Shown one piece after another: positions 24,261-37,304 of a DNA stretch of 64,000 nucleotides. Positions within the stretch are counted from its first letter, which is position 1; each line of letters starts with the position of its first letter. The notes beneath the pieces are model-generated. The model was not told the origin of the DNA. It was given only the letters and a program-made list of their open reading frames with translations, and searched no databases. Location of the stretch: positions 8,802,479 to 8,866,478 of the forward strand of contig NC_068977.1 of assembly GCF_016808095.1 (NCBI RefSeq), in the 5' to 3' direction. The translations under genes were made by a program, and so were the position numbers. Source of the stretch: Vigna angularis (lineage: Eukaryota > Streptophyta > Magnoliopsida > Fabales > Fabaceae).

Positions 24261-24366
24261 GTAAGTACCTCTAGTGATTCTGATAATTCTGCAAGCAAAT
24301 ATCTGCTTAACGGACAACGATATAACTGGAAGCTAAGTAAGTACCTCTAGCGATTCTGATAATTCT
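24215..24366 (+). repeat. 76-bp tandem duplication in the gag tail
   Basis: Two 76-bp units, 24215-24290 and 24291-24366, share GACAACGATATAACTGGAAG and TAAGTAAGTACCTCTAG and differ at only a few bases. The length is not a multiple of three, so the duplication shifts the frame after the first stop. Confidence 0.92.
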
Positions 24367-25336
24367 GATGATATAGATCTTCATGAAGATGAATGGCATG
24401 ATACATATAAGGAATTATTGCTAGAATCAGAAAAACTAGATCTTCCTTATAAGAAATTAAAAATTGATTTTAAAAGAATTAAAATCAAAATTTGAAAATA
24501 TGCTTGAAGAAAATGAAAATTTGAAAAACAAAATTTTCTATTTAGAAAAACAGAAATTTATTAGTAGTGACGAATCAATATCTTGCAAAAATTTGAAGAA
24601 ATTACAATAAATAATCAAAGGAAAATGTAGTAAAAGCTCTATAGTAAAGGAAAAGGCCGTTAAAAATAGGTATGTTCCTAAATATAAGAATAGAACTAAA
24701 AGAACTTGTAGAGTTTAGGTAGAAGAAGGAACCACTTATTATAGGAACCCAAATGTTGTTACTTGTTTCTATTGCACGAAAAATGGTCTTACATCAAATA
24801 AATGTAGAATAAAACATTATGGTGTTCCAAATGGAATATATGCATGAATTCCTATTGTAAAATAACATGTCTCTAACTTCAAAGGACCTAAATAAATATT
24901 TTGTTTTGTAGGTTATATCAAAATTAAGGAAGAAGTTTATGTATGTGCACCAAAACTTGGTAAAGTATGGATTGTCAAATTAAGGGGAAGTTGTTAGTAA
25001 GAAAAAAAAATTTGACAATTTTTTTTGTATTGTTTTATGTTTTGCATTATGCCTCTTGTTTCCAATTAATAAAAATTTGTTTTATTATTTATTTGTTTAT
25101 GGCTTATATTCAAGCGAGTCTTATTTTAAGGGGAGAAATAATTAATCATGCATAGCTCTTTTTTTATAATGATAAAAAAGAGGAAGAAATATGTTTAAAC
25201 GCTTTAATATATATGTATCTCTTATCTACTAATGTCCTCTCTTCTTTAAGTTGTGTATGAGTTACTTATTATGAGTACATGTTAAAAAAAGCTTTAAACT
25301 CAATGAGTTTTTGGTCATCATAAAAAAAGGGGAGAT

Positions 25337-26373
25337 TATTAGTAAAAAGATGAAACATAATAGTTTTGATGATGCCAAAATCAAGTCTCAAGTGCTCACT
25401 TTTCAATTATGAAGACTTGTATTATGTGTTAAAGCTTTTATAATAAGTAGTTTATGTATAGGACTTAATGTTTTGTTTCATTCCATGTAATTTATACTTT
25501 AAAATTGTCTTTGGAGTCAAAATACTCTTCAATAATCGATTAACTACTTAAGATAATCGATTATCACAAAGAGGTTTTTCAAAATGCTAAAAACTCTATT
25601 TTGGCCTCTAGAATAATCGATTACCAAATACTAATAATCGATTATCCACAATTGATTATGACTTACCATAATTGATTATCACAACTAGCCGTTAGAGTTT
25701 TTTAGCATGTTTTTTACCGTTATGCATTCATTAAATAAATAATCGATTACCATAAGTGGATAATCGATTATCACGCGAGAAAAGGCTGAAAACATAATTT
25801 TGGAGGTGTCCTTGACTGAGGTCTTTATAAAGATGTTTTAGACTCCCATTCTAAAACACAACACACAACTGAACCTTTCTTGACGAAATAAAGTGTGACC
25901 TATGGTTTGTGTAATTCTTGTGCTTTGACTTTGAGAACTTGGTGTTGGCAAGAGCGAGAACTTTCATTGAGAGTGTGATTTAGTGTCCATAATTTGTCAA
26001 ACATTCGGAGAAGGTGTTCATCCCATGTGGTCTTCAGGGGAAGTGAGTATCATCTCTTCAGGTAAGAAGAGATGTGTTTCTAAATCTTAAACTTGTTTTT
26101 CTGTGTGATTGTAACAGTTTATTGGTTTTGTGATAGTAGAAGTTAATCTCTATTTGGGATTAATAACTATACTTAAGATTCTTGTGATCTGAACCAGTAT
26201 AAAATTATTTGTGCAATTTTCTCTCTTCCGTTAATCTTTATAATTATTTTAATGATTTGCTACGTAAGTTAAAAAGAGAAAAGGAAAATTATTTTAAAAC
26301 ATAAGAAATCAATTCACCCCATCATCTTGATTTTTTTCCAAACACGCAAACATTTCATTGCACTACTCTAACA
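25337..26373 (+). mobile_element. Copia 3' LTR
   Basis: Starts TATTAGTAAAAAGATG right after the polypurine tract and ends CTCTAACA. The expected start is TGTTAG, so one G-to-A change is inferred. It contains repeated AATCGATTA and GATAATCGATTA phrases (about 25535-25770) and a GTCTTTATAAAGATG promoter-like stretch near 25822. Ends were called visually. Confidence 0.6.
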
Positions 26374-26935
26374 AGCTTGACCAAATTGTTCAGCAACTTC
26401 TTAAGGAAGGTTTTTCCCTTTCACTCATTGTAAGATAAGAAATTGCCTCTATTTTGTTCTAATTGTAAAATGGTTGGTCATGATTTATCTAATTGAAGAC
26501 AATTACAACAAGATGCAAATGTTATTTCTAGTGGGGAGAAAATAATTAGTGCAAAAATACAACAATATTATCGTCCTAAGCCGGTTGATGCACAAGATGG
26601 GATTAAGGGCTCTTTAACTCAAGTGGTAGAGCCTATAGTGGAGCTTATGGTGGAGTTTGTGCTTTAGTCTTTTATGGTATAACCTGTTGTTGAGTGACAA
26701 CCTAAGCTAGTGGTGGTTAATCGTAATAATATTTGTATTATGAATGGATCTCCTCTTGTTAAGAATCTAGATGGTGGTGTGCTAGTGGAATTTGATTCCT
26801 TGACTGATATGTCTTCTTTGAGGATGTCACTCACATAGTTTGCAAGCTTTACAACAATTAGATTCAACTTATAGTAGTTTAGAGGTAATTCCTTATTTAA
26901 CATCTAATAAGAAGCTTGTTTTGTAGAAAATTTGA
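26374..26935 (+). pseudogene. LINE (L1-type) ORF1-like remnant
   Basis: A plus-strand frame reads PLFCSNCKMVGHDLSN, then a TGA at 26494 where the fourth zinc ligand (Cys) is expected, then RQLQQDANVISSGEK and YYRPKPVDAQD. The C-x2-C-x4-H-x4-C spacing and the LPxFCxxCKxxGH style match the zinc knuckle of plant L1 ORF1 proteins (DUF4283/zf-CCHC_4 class). More stops follow. No endonuclease or RT is found. The 5' part is cut by the copia LTR end at 26373. It could also be a knuckle from another retroelement class. Confidence 0.55.
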
Positions 26936-29900
26936 AAATAACTTATAGATAGACTAATATGCTTGATGAAAGGAAATATTATAATATTAAAGAAGATAAT
27001 GAATTAATTCAAACTACCAGAAAACTTAATAAGAGTAGACTAAATAAAATTAATACTAAACCTTTCAAAATAAAAACTTCTAAAAATTAAAGTTATTTTT
27101 TAAAATATGAGAGAATTAACTAATGATAAATTCTTTTAATATGACTATGAATTTGTTCTTTTCCTTATATATAAATTCAAAGTATGAAATAATTTTTATA
27201 AAGAAAATAATAGATTTATTATTAAAAAAAATCAGTATCATCATAAATATTGCAAAAGCTCAAACTCTAAAATAGTTATAAATACTCAACGTTTATTAAA
27301 TCAATTGTAATAAGTCGACTATTTGTTCATCTCTAAATGAAAATTAATTATCCACATGCTTATTTAAATTATTCTTTTGGATTCTCTGTGGACACTTATA
27401 TATCCAAAGGCTTAAATTAACATATATGTTGACGGTTATGCACATCAAAATTAAACATTATTATTAATTATCAATTTACTCAAAGAATCATAGTACTTGA
27501 TTAAAAATAAAAAAGGTTTATATTTAAATATTTATATCGATTATACATTTTGTTACTTAGTTTTATTATTAAGAATGTTAAGAATAATTCAATTATGAGT
27601 GTGTATTCCAAATTATATTAACAAACTTAAAAATAGAAAAAAAAGTTATAAATAATATCAATTTCTTATATGAATTGAACTTAAAACACATAGATTATCT
27701 CCCAGTCATGATTGAACCCATTGAAAAAACCCATTAAAAAGTGTAAAAAATCCTACAAATACATACCAATATCAAAGGGAAGTATATACTTAACGCTCTT
27801 ATATCAAGTTATTTACTTAATACTCAGTTATTTCTTACAAATTTATTGTTGTGATGCCTTTTGCACTGATAATATGTTAGGGTTAGTTGAAGTTGTCTAT
27901 TTGTGTCTTCTTTCTTCGTGGTTATCCAGTTATATAGGGATTGCGTTCTTATCCACGATAATAGGATGCTCATTGCCTGCATAATGCAGCAGAGAAGTTG
28001 GACATTTCTTGTTTTCAAGCCTGTGGTCTTTTGCATTGCATAAATGTTTCACGTGTACCAAATAGCATCTATGGCGTAGTTGGTATGACAATTCATATGA
28101 ATTTTCCTATACCAGAATTACATCATCTTCTGTTGTATCTTTGATTCGCTCATTTCTCTTTGGCTCTCTCTATCCTCCGTGCGGTTTGTTTTAACATATG
28201 TGACATATTCTGCATGGTTGGTTACGTAAGGTCAATTAAACACAGCATTTAAAAAATTTGGTATTGATGTTACAATTGCTTATGCATTGTTGCTCAAAAT
28301 GTTTATATACCACTCATCAATGTTTAGATGAAGAGATTTTTGTTACCAATTTAAGTTATATATATAATAAATTATTAAATATATTAAGATCATTATATTT
28401 ATCAGTCAATTTATTAAAGTGATATAATTAAAAACATATATGTTATAAAATATTAACTGTATAGAGCTTTTAAGTAATATTTTAATTTGGCAAGAGATTA
28501 AATTGAAAATATATATTGAAATTCAAAAAATAACGGACAAAAGTTATATCAAGAAATTATAATTCTCATCTATGACCTTATATTGTATATTCCAAATTGT
28601 TTCTCTTCGTTTTCATTATAAGATAAAATTAAAAAAGAATCAAAATGTAAAGTTAGAAGATCAAATAATCATTATTCGATCTATATTGTTTCCAATTATT
28701 AATACAAATACACTTTTTTATACTTCTCTTGATGCATAATATGGTTTAATTGATTTTTGTTATTGGTCAATTTTTATTCATAATCTACATATTCAACAAT
28801 AAATGATGTATGAATCAAAGACACATAAAAAAAATATACTACTTTTAATTAAAACATTACAACAAGTTCATGAATTATTTTTATATGTTGTTTAACTTTT
28901 TTTATATGTAATTAATGTTGACTATTGAACATAAACATACAACCAAGAAAAACAATAAAGAAGGAATTCCACGATCACCGATTACCATTGCCCCTTATAT
29001 CTTTAAGAATTGAGGTTAACTATGTTCTATATAAACTTTTTTTATTAAGGAGTTTTGTTTGTAATACACGTCCTTTTAGTCCATGTAGTTTCATAATTAT
29101 GTAATTTTGATTTCTATAAAATTTTAATTGGAGATTTAGTGGTTTAAGTTTTTGCATTTAATGCAATTTTTGTCCTATATTAATACGACATCTAATTCAT
29201 TATAAGAAATACTACATGTTTATAAGTAAAAGTAGTGTTAATTATTCATTTATTTAAGCTATTAATAATATATTTGACAAATAAATATACAATTTAAATT
29301 TTGTAGAGACTGTACATCATAAAAATACAAAAAGTGGATTTAAACATAAAAAATTAACTTTTATATACATTAAAATCAACTTGTTTACTTGAACTTTATA
29401 AACCTGGTCTGATCCAATATTTCCAAAACTTTTGAGACGTGTTTTTTTTAAATTTGTTTGTTGTTGTTTGGATGAACTTGTTTGTTTTTTGTTATTATTG
29501 TTTGTTATTAATACTACACTACACGTTCATAGTTCATGTTTTATAAAATACCAAAAACTGAAATTTGTTGTTTTTGTGCTTTTCAGGTTTTGTAGAGTTG
29601 TAAAAAAGATCACAATTAATTAAAAAAATTGATTAATATCGAATATTGACAAAATTCGACGTTAACGTTAACTTCGTATATTAAAAAAATTCGATATGCG
29701 TCATTCGCGATTTCGCCGTTAAAAGTCCAAAATATTCGACGTAGACAATTTTAGTACTAGAAACATAAGTTAATTTTACTTTTTATTTTCTTCTTCTGTA
29801 AATGTTTATAAGTAAAAATATGTAATTTACCGAATTGCAAAATGTAGTAAAAAATTTAAGTTTTATTAAGATTTTGAAAGGTAAAAATTTCTAACATTTT

Positions 29901-32900
29901 TATTAAGATACGAATTTCGAAATCTGAAGCCAACGTCATTATGATTTGAAATAAAATTTTATCTCGATAATTATTTTTTATAATACACATACTAAAAAAA
30001 TTATATTTACCTGACTCGACTTCATCCGAACTACAAAGACTAAAATTTAAATTTTAGAAGATGAAGAATTTCAAACTCTTATTTCTTTTTTGTAAAATTT
30101 TAAATTATTTAATTTTAAGTAATTATTCTAACGAAATTCTAGAATTTCAATTTCTTCCAAAATTCCTTATCCAAACATTATTTTTTGTTTATAAAACATT
30201 TCAAATTCTCTTAAAATCAAGTAAAGTACTCTCTTAAAATAACTTGTCCAAACGCATTGATATTGTATTTGGATATAAGCAATTTCTAAAACATTTAAAT
30301 ATAATAAATTTGAAATGATTTCATTTTAAATGATTTCATTTTTTAAATGTTTTGTTTGAAAGTGAGAAATACATATTTATGTCTTCATTTATGTTTAATT
30401 TTGAAATTTTAATAAAATTATTGTGTTTAAAATATTGATTTAAATAAGATTTATAATAATTAGAATTATAAGATTTGTAATAATTAGACTTATAAGTTTG
30501 TGAAATAAAATGTCTTAAGAAAGGAATTTTTAGTTATATAAATTATTTTTGGATATTCTTATGTTTATTGATGCAGCTGAACTTAAATTTGATTAATTAA
30601 AAATGTTAAAATAAATTGTTTCAGCTTCAAAATAAGGCCAAAATTAATAAATTCTGGAAAAAAAAATATACAAGGAACTAAATGCACTCATAACTTTCAC
30701 TTATCCTCTCCTTTTTCAGCAATGGGCCACAAAATTAGCTTTTTCTGTTACACCTCCCTATTTATCCATTTTCACCCCTTCTACCACTCACAAAATCAGA
30801 TTTAATCAGATCATGTCATGTGTGCATCAATCCTAACACACAAAGTTGAACACGTCAAACGCTGCTACATGTCCATGATCCTCCACACGCCAATTTGTCC
30901 AATGACAAGTCTCCTCATCATCATCTCCATCTTCTCTAACGGAAACCTAGAAGCTCCACTATGACACACCAGATTCATTCGCTGGCAACACCACCACTAC
31001 AAAACCCTAAATCTCCATCATGAACATGAAACCGAGAAAATGCAACAAATCGCTAGTCATTAGAATCCTCCATTGCATCACTCATCTATCTTCCACTATT
31101 ATTCGCGATAGCCATCGCGCACCAGAAATCTGAAATCACCCATCTATCTTCCACTACCATCTAACCTACAAATCATAATATCGCACCATTACAACCCAAA
31201 ACGTGAAACCACCTTAGAGCAACTCATGTTCATTGTGCCACCGTAATCAACGCCACGAGCAACCAACAACCCAAATCACGAGTCATGGTAAACCAACTTG
31301 CATCTAAACAACATTTAAAAATTATACTTTAAACCTAACTTAATTCTATAAAACTCACTTATAAGATGTTATATATTCTAAACTTTACCTTATCTATACC
31401 TTATCTATTGGAATCTTGAACATCTTACTTAACTCTTCTTTTAATCTTGCTTTAATATATTATTAAGCTTAAACATAATTATTACTCTTAAATTAATATT
31501 ACACACTTACGTTAGTGGATGAAACACAGGTACAATGTATATATGTGAGGAATATTCGTAAGGTGTGGAGGGATATGGACATGAACATCATGTTGAAGAG
31601 CTAATTGACCCAAATCTGATTTAATTGGAGAGTGTTGTTGGAAAGGGGATGAAAGTAAAGGTGGAGAGACAACAGCTTAATATATCCAAGCATATGCCAA
31701 TGCAGTGGTTGTAAGTTCAGATTTCTGAAAGCTACACATTCAGTTGCTTTGCTGTGTTTCCTACATTAAACGTACATAGCTTCGTCTCAACTTTAATGTC
31801 CCCTCAACTATGAAGAATAAATAGCTAAGTAGGAAAAGAAAGAAAGAACTTATACTCCAACAACAGTAGAAAACCTTTTTTTATTTTTATTTCAAAGTAA
31901 TATTTCCCACTTCCTTTCATTTCTTCATAAAAGTAGAAATCTCAAACTTTTCAATAATTATATTTTCTTCGATTTTTCTTGATACAAACTACTCACATCC
32001 TTCTCCAGAGACAACCTTTCTTGAACAAATTATTTTGTCAAATTGCTCTAAGGTTTAAGAAAATCGTGAAGACAAAGCTCATCAAATAAAAATACGTACA
32101 AATTATTATAACAGTAAATGGAGAGTGTATAAAATTTAATCAAAATTCATCTGTTTCCTTGTTAATATTATATAGATTCATATATTATATGATTTTTTTC
32201 TTTTTTGATGTAGCAATAAGCATAAATTAAATTCAAGAATATATACCGCTATAGTGCTTAGGTTTAATATGATACGATTTGACTTGTTTGACTTTGTTAT
32301 TAAAAGATGTTTTCGATGCTAATTAGACTGTCAATAGTTGTTAAAAGGAGGATGAACAATTTTCACACTTAAAAAGGGAAAAAATCGTTGAGAATGAATG
32401 AAAAGGGTCTCAAACTTTTCCCCAATAGTCTAAGGTGTCAAATTCCTCTTTATGAGATTTTTTGCATATATGATGTTTCAAAATCATGAAAAGGAGGGGA
32501 AAAAATGGAATTTGCAACCCATGTGACCTAATGTCGATGGAATAAGTTCCTTTGTAGAAGTTGTACTTTTCTCAATAAATTAACACCATGATTTCAAAAT
32601 CAATAATTATTCATATACTTCCTTAGTACATATACAATTTTATTAATCATCAATTACTAAAAATAATATTTTATTACTCCTTTTAATATTAATTATTTAA
32701 TCATCCATGTAGAATAAAGTGAGAAGACAAACGTTAGTATTTTTCAAAGTATTTTGTAAAAACGACCATTAGTCTTAATAAATACTTTCTTTATTACATA
32801 AAATTAAAGTAGTTATGTTCAAAGGTATTTAATGTTCCTTGTTTCAACTGAATTAATTTATGGCTTAACAGTTATACTAAACACTAAAATAAACTACTAA

Positions 32901-33241
32901 TAGACTAAGAGTGTATAGTACTTCTACGAATTTAATAACATTTTGTTGTAGCTTTCAGGTATTGTATTCCGTATTTAGGGTTTGTTCTTGTCCTAAATTT
33001 ATAATATTAACAAAATTTTATTATAAAAAAATATCAATGAAATAATATTTATCAACGAATATTATTAATAGAAAAAAAATTGTTAGTAAAATAAAATTTA
33101 TTATAAGATTTTATTAATGAGTTTTAGGATTTTAATTATCAGTAAAATTATCTGTCTATTATTGATAAAATTTGTTAAGTAATTCAAAAATTTTATTATT
33201 GATAGATATTATTGTCGACAAATTTAGTTAATAATTTGTTA
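26936..33241. other. Long AT-rich intergenic block, no gene recognised
   Basis: Over 6 kb without a supported exon, RNA gene or identifiable transposon. About 27700-28250 and 30700-31330 are less AT-rich. The latter has CAACACCACCACTACAAAACCC-type sequence that may be a decayed repeat or leader. Near 29640-29760 there is a cluster of TTCGAC/GTTAACGTTAAC phrases. Nothing can be assigned. Confidence 0.5.
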
Positions 33242-33249
33242 TGTTGGAA

Positions 33250-33292
33250 GTCCCACATCGACTAGAGATAAGGCCAAATTATAATATATAAA
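33250..33292 (+). promoter_or_regulatory. snRNA-type USE plus TATA pair in a TRIM LTR
   Basis: GTCCCACATCG (33250-33260) matches exactly the plant snRNA upstream sequence element RTCCCACATCG. TATATAAA (33285-33292) follows after 24 bp. In plant snRNA genes, a USE-TATA gap near 24 bp is the RNA polymerase III arrangement, while about 34 bp goes with polymerase II. Function here is inference. Confidence 0.5.
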
Positions 33293-33404
33293 TGAGGTGC
33301 AAACCTCACCTTACAAGCCGGTTTTGTGGGGATGAGTTAGGCATAAACTCACTTTCTAATATGGTATCAGAGCCATGATAATATATAAGTAAGGTGCAAA
33401 CCTC

Positions 33405-33584
33405 ACCCTATAAGTTAGGCATAAACTAACTTTCTAATATGGTATCAGAGCCATGGTTAGAGCCTATCCTAGCGAGTTCTAAGTGGGCATTCACACCCTA
33501 TAAGTTAGGCATAAACTCACTTTCTAATATGGTATCAGAGCCATGGTTAGAGCCTATCCTAGAGAGTTCTAAGTGGGCATTCTA
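33405..33584 (+). repeat. 90-bp tandem duplication carrying extra primer-binding sites
   Basis: Units about 33405-33494 and 33495-33584 each contain CTATAAGTTAGGCATAAACT, the site TGGTATCAGAGCC and CTAAGTGGGCATTC. With the original site, the element now has three primer-binding sites, at 33362, 33440 and 33530. Confidence 0.9.
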
Positions 33585-33751
33585 CTCTTCTCTTCCACCC
33601 GCAATCGGGCCGCTATCGGACCACCCAATTTCTACTATCACGCACGAGATGTCTATACCTCGGCGTGAAGGGGGTGTGTAAATGAGGTGCAAACTTCACC
33701 TTACAAGCTGGTTTTGTAGGGATGAGTTAGGCATAAACTCACTTTCTAATA

Positions 33752-35520
33752 TGTTAAGTATATGTTTTTGTGATTACATAAATATAAAATATTGTTGTGA
33801 TTATTATTTGTATCCACTTATTTTGATGAGTTATTTTTCAATACAAATATTTTTAAAAGCTTTATATTTCATTAGTGTTAGTTATTATTATCCATTAATA
33901 TAAGAATTAAATGAAAATTTTTATATATAGTTTAATTTATATTTTATTTTCTATTATTTTTAATAATTTTATTTAAATTTTATTTTAAAATTTTATAAAA
34001 TATTTCTTTTTTAAATTTTTAAAGAGAAATCCAACAAATAATAAAATAATAAAGAGGTAAATTTTTTTTGTTGCGAGTTGAATAATAGATAAGTTTTATC
34101 CGTATTTGATCCTACCTGTTATCATTTCTACATACACACTGTAAACAAAACTAAAAGTTTTTGTAAAATTTACAATAATGATATAGGATTTATTTCATAA
34201 AATCACATATACGCTACACTGTTAATTACTTTTATATCCGAGATACTGATTTCAACATATCTAACAAATCATCGTTTATATTCAATCCAAATGAGCATAA
34301 GTGAACAAGACACTCACTTCCAAATCTATCTCCTTAAACAAGAATTACCTCAATGCGAACATATTTAAGTTTGTTACATTATATGAATGTAATTATTTGC
34401 CAAATATATCTCTATTATGGTATTTGGTTTATACTAACAAATAAAAGAGATATTGGAGTCCCTTCAAACCAAACTTTTAAAATTTTATATATGAGAATTT
34501 ACGAGATTTAAATTAGGTACACTTTTAATTTTTTTTAATAAAACACTTTAATATTGATAAATAATAAAACAAAATTATTAATATTTTTTTTCTTACTATT
34601 AATTTACTTATAGTTTTTTTCATCTCCACTTTTTACATGATTTAAAAAAAATGTTAACACTTAAATAAAAAAAGAAAATCAATTTTTTCACTAATTATAA
34701 AACATGATGTTAATGATCTAATTTTTTATCTTTGTTATAATGATAATAATTAAATATATGAATTTTAAGCGTATTATTTTGGCTCTTCCAAAATTATTAG
34801 TCAAGATCTGTCACATAAGAAAAAAAGAAAGTTATTTAATACTGGTAACTATCATTTGATAACCTTTTTATAAGTATAAAGTAGTTCTAAAAAAAAAGAA
34901 GGAAAAATAGAGAAGAATAGTGTCAAATGGAAATGAAAATTTTTTTGGTATCAAATTATGATTGTCTTGTGAAATTTTTTTTTTTATTACTTTAACTCGT
35001 ACTTAGATTATACTCGTAATTCATTTTATGATTTAGGTATATAGAGAAATACTAACTTATCAAATTTTTAGAAGTTAGGATCAGATGACCCTATAATATT
35101 TTAGAATTTGTTTACTTAAATTGGTATTAGACAATTTAAATTCTTTTCAAAGTTTATACAATAATATAGAACTTTAGTATGTATTTATGTTGGACCATGA
35201 TATCTTAACAACTTTTTTTAACAATTTTTTAACAATAAACTATGTTTCACTATTTTATTGGTGTGTACATTTGAAACGGACCAATCAAAAGTTACCACAT
35301 AGACTATTAAAAAAATTTGTTAAAAAAACATTTTCCATTTATGTTTGTTTGTTTATGATTGTTTCAAAACTTAAACCATATCTTACTACCTAGGTCTAAC
35401 TTTTTATTTTACAGGTTGGAAGTACTCCAAAAACAAATTTAAATCATACATTAAAAAAAGTATTCTATATCTATTATGATTGATTATAGATTACTTATAG
35501 AATGTTAATTTTTATATTAA
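33752..35520. other. AT-rich intergenic DNA
   Basis: Nothing recognised beyond A/T tracts and short chance frames. Confidence 0.55.
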
Positions 35521-36060
35521 TTATGGTAGAGCTGTCAAATGGGTTACAACTTGCGAGTTAATCTGGTCCATCATGGGTTTCGATCGGGTTGGATTTGAAA
35601 AATATATATTTTTTTATACTGAGTCAATTTTTAACCTGACTCTTCCGGATTGAACCTGTGGTGAGTCGGGATGGCTCACCAACTCACCTAATTTTGTTTT
35701 ATTAATTTATTATGTTATGAAATCCTAAAAAATACCATCCGACTGACTTATTATATGTGGATTGTATTGTATTTTTTTTATTATTTTAAATTATCTTGAG
35801 TTTAACATTATTTTGAGAGTGAAATTTATTTAGATTTAAATTACAAAAACTTTTGTAATATTTTTTATTTTGAAAAGAATTATAATTAAGTAAACCAGTA
35901 AGTCAACCCATTTAACCCGCTAACCCGTAGTGGAGTTGAGCCAGGTTCAATTTTTTCTAGCTTGTTAATAAATGAACCGGATTGGATTAACTCACTAAGT
36001 AATCAATCCGTGATGAGCTAGGCCACATCGTACCGATGATCTATTTTGACAATACTAAAT
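35521..36060. mobile_element. Possible hAT-type non-autonomous element
   Basis: The left side has TAGAGCTGTCAAATGGGTTA and the right side CTATTTTGACAATACTA, imperfect inverted termini of the GCTGTCAAA type common in plant hAT MITEs. The interior has repeated CCCGCTAACCCG and GTGAGTCGGG phrases. No clean 8-bp target duplication was found. A related CGGGTTAACGGGTTAATCCC stretch lies at about 41133-41280. Confidence 0.35.
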
Positions 36061-37304
36061 TATATTCATAATTGAAGAAAACATACTCAGTAGTGTTTGA
36101 TACTAATGGGTGTAAAATATATATGTATTCTATATTGAGTAAATAAGTAACAAAAGTGTATATTTAATGTATTAAATCCGTTAGCAATTTTCAATATAGA
36201 TTAAGGAATCAATGTAAAATCTTTACTACCACCGATATAGAATAGTGTGTTAGGCCATTTGAGTGTCAGTGTTCATATTGCAAATAAAATCGATACCCAA
36301 CAAAAATTGTACTTTCTTTGCTTTATCTAACACAAATAATATTCTTTGAAAAAAAATCTAAAAAAAATATTTAGGACTTTTAATGAAGCAGATATTTTAA
36401 GATAAAGAAAATAAGACACGAAAAAAAGGACAGGTGATTTGTATCCAATAGAAACACATTTCTACCGGACAAAAGAGAGAATAAAAATAAGCATAGATTC
36501 GTCCACTTATCAGTTCCAATTATATTCCTCATCATGAAATTCCTAAATCTTAATGTCTTATTGTTTCAAACTCGCATCTTCTTCATTAATAATTAATAAT
36601 GGTTGAAAATATCAAATTCATTAGAAAACTAATTTATAAGTGAGATACAACCTTACCTCATAATTTTATTTTAAGTCGTTTTAATAAAAATAAGTTAAAT
36701 TTAAATTCATTTTTTAATATTATATCTTAATGAATGAGATATTGTTTTGTCTATAATTTTATGTGCGAGATATATATGTTTTGATGCGAAAAGTGTGGAT
36801 TGAAAATTATAAATTAATCTTATTAATCAGATAAGATTAATTTATACTTTAAAGTTAAATATGCTTTCATTATTTAATTCATAAACTAAATTATAAATTT
36901 TTTCATCTATCAACTTTAATAAAAATAATGTAAAACCAACCAACAACGGAATGTTTTCCATATGATAAATATAAAATTCCATAGTAAACTATATATAACT
37001 TGTGTCTGTCATTTAACCAGAATGATTTTTTTTACGTGACTTTCATGAAGTTCAGAAACAAATTGCTCTATAATTTAATTTCAACACGAAACATAACTTT
37101 TTATAATAATTTTAATTAGGATAAAAAAAATATAGAATCCTACGTTTATAAATTCTCACTTTACAGATCAGAGCGGAAAATTACTTCCAATTAATAACAC
37201 GAAGCATATGATATAATTGCATGTGCTTATCTAAACGCCTTGTTTCTTGAAAACTTGTTATATATAAATGGAGAAGCATCCTTAGTCCTGGCAACATGTA
37301 TAAC
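36061..37304. other. AT-rich upstream flank of the HIPP gene
   Basis: No coding sequence or repeat identified. The promoter of the HIPP gene must lie in its right part, but I cannot single out a core element. An in-frame TGA at 37248 closes the HIPP frame upstream. Confidence 0.5.

Larger units (their letters stand above)
23458..26373 (+). mobile_element. Ty1/copia element, gag plus 3' LTR, pol deleted
   Basis: Plus-strand copia relic. A gag frame (23458-24260), a second zinc-knuckle region (about 24735-24850), a short remnant, the polypurine tract AAAAAAAGGGGAGATT (25323-25337) and a ~1.04-kb 3' LTR follow in element order. Protease, integrase, RT and RNase H, normally over 3 kb, are absent between about 24960 and 25320. 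No 5' LTR is found upstream of gag. Stops in gag are at Trp and Gln codons. The right end CTCTAACA at 26373 borders LINE-like sequence, suggesting insertion next to or into an older LINE. Confidence 0.75.
33242..33751 (+). mobile_element. TRIM retroelement (family A) with truncated 3' LTR
   Basis: The 5' LTR (33242-33361) starts TGTTGGAAGTCCCACATCG and ends TTTCTAATA. The primer site TGGTATCAGAGCC (33362-33374, complementary to initiator tRNA-Met) follows directly. The internal part has CCACCCGCAATCGGGCCGC and ends in the purine-rich GGCGTGAAGGGGG. The 3' LTR starts TGTG at 33675 but has lost about 40 bp before resuming at TAAATGAGGTGCAAAC, ending near 33751. It has no coding capacity, and short open frames across it are artefacts. 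This arrangement is the standard TRIM plan and is the best-preserved copy of this family here. Confidence 0.85.

Noticed and set aside
28061..28140. TAGCATCTATGGCGTAGTTGG as a tRNA-like D-arm
   Set aside because: No acceptor-stem pairing, anticodon arm or GGTTCGA T-loop follows at the right distance.
33242..33260. A real snRNA gene at the USE motif
   Set aside because: No U1-U6 or U3 body sequence follows the TATA box; the motif is part of an LTR.
33439..33903. Plus-strand frames across the family A TRIM
   Set aside because: They read through the primer site, internal region and LTR; TRIMs do not encode proteins.
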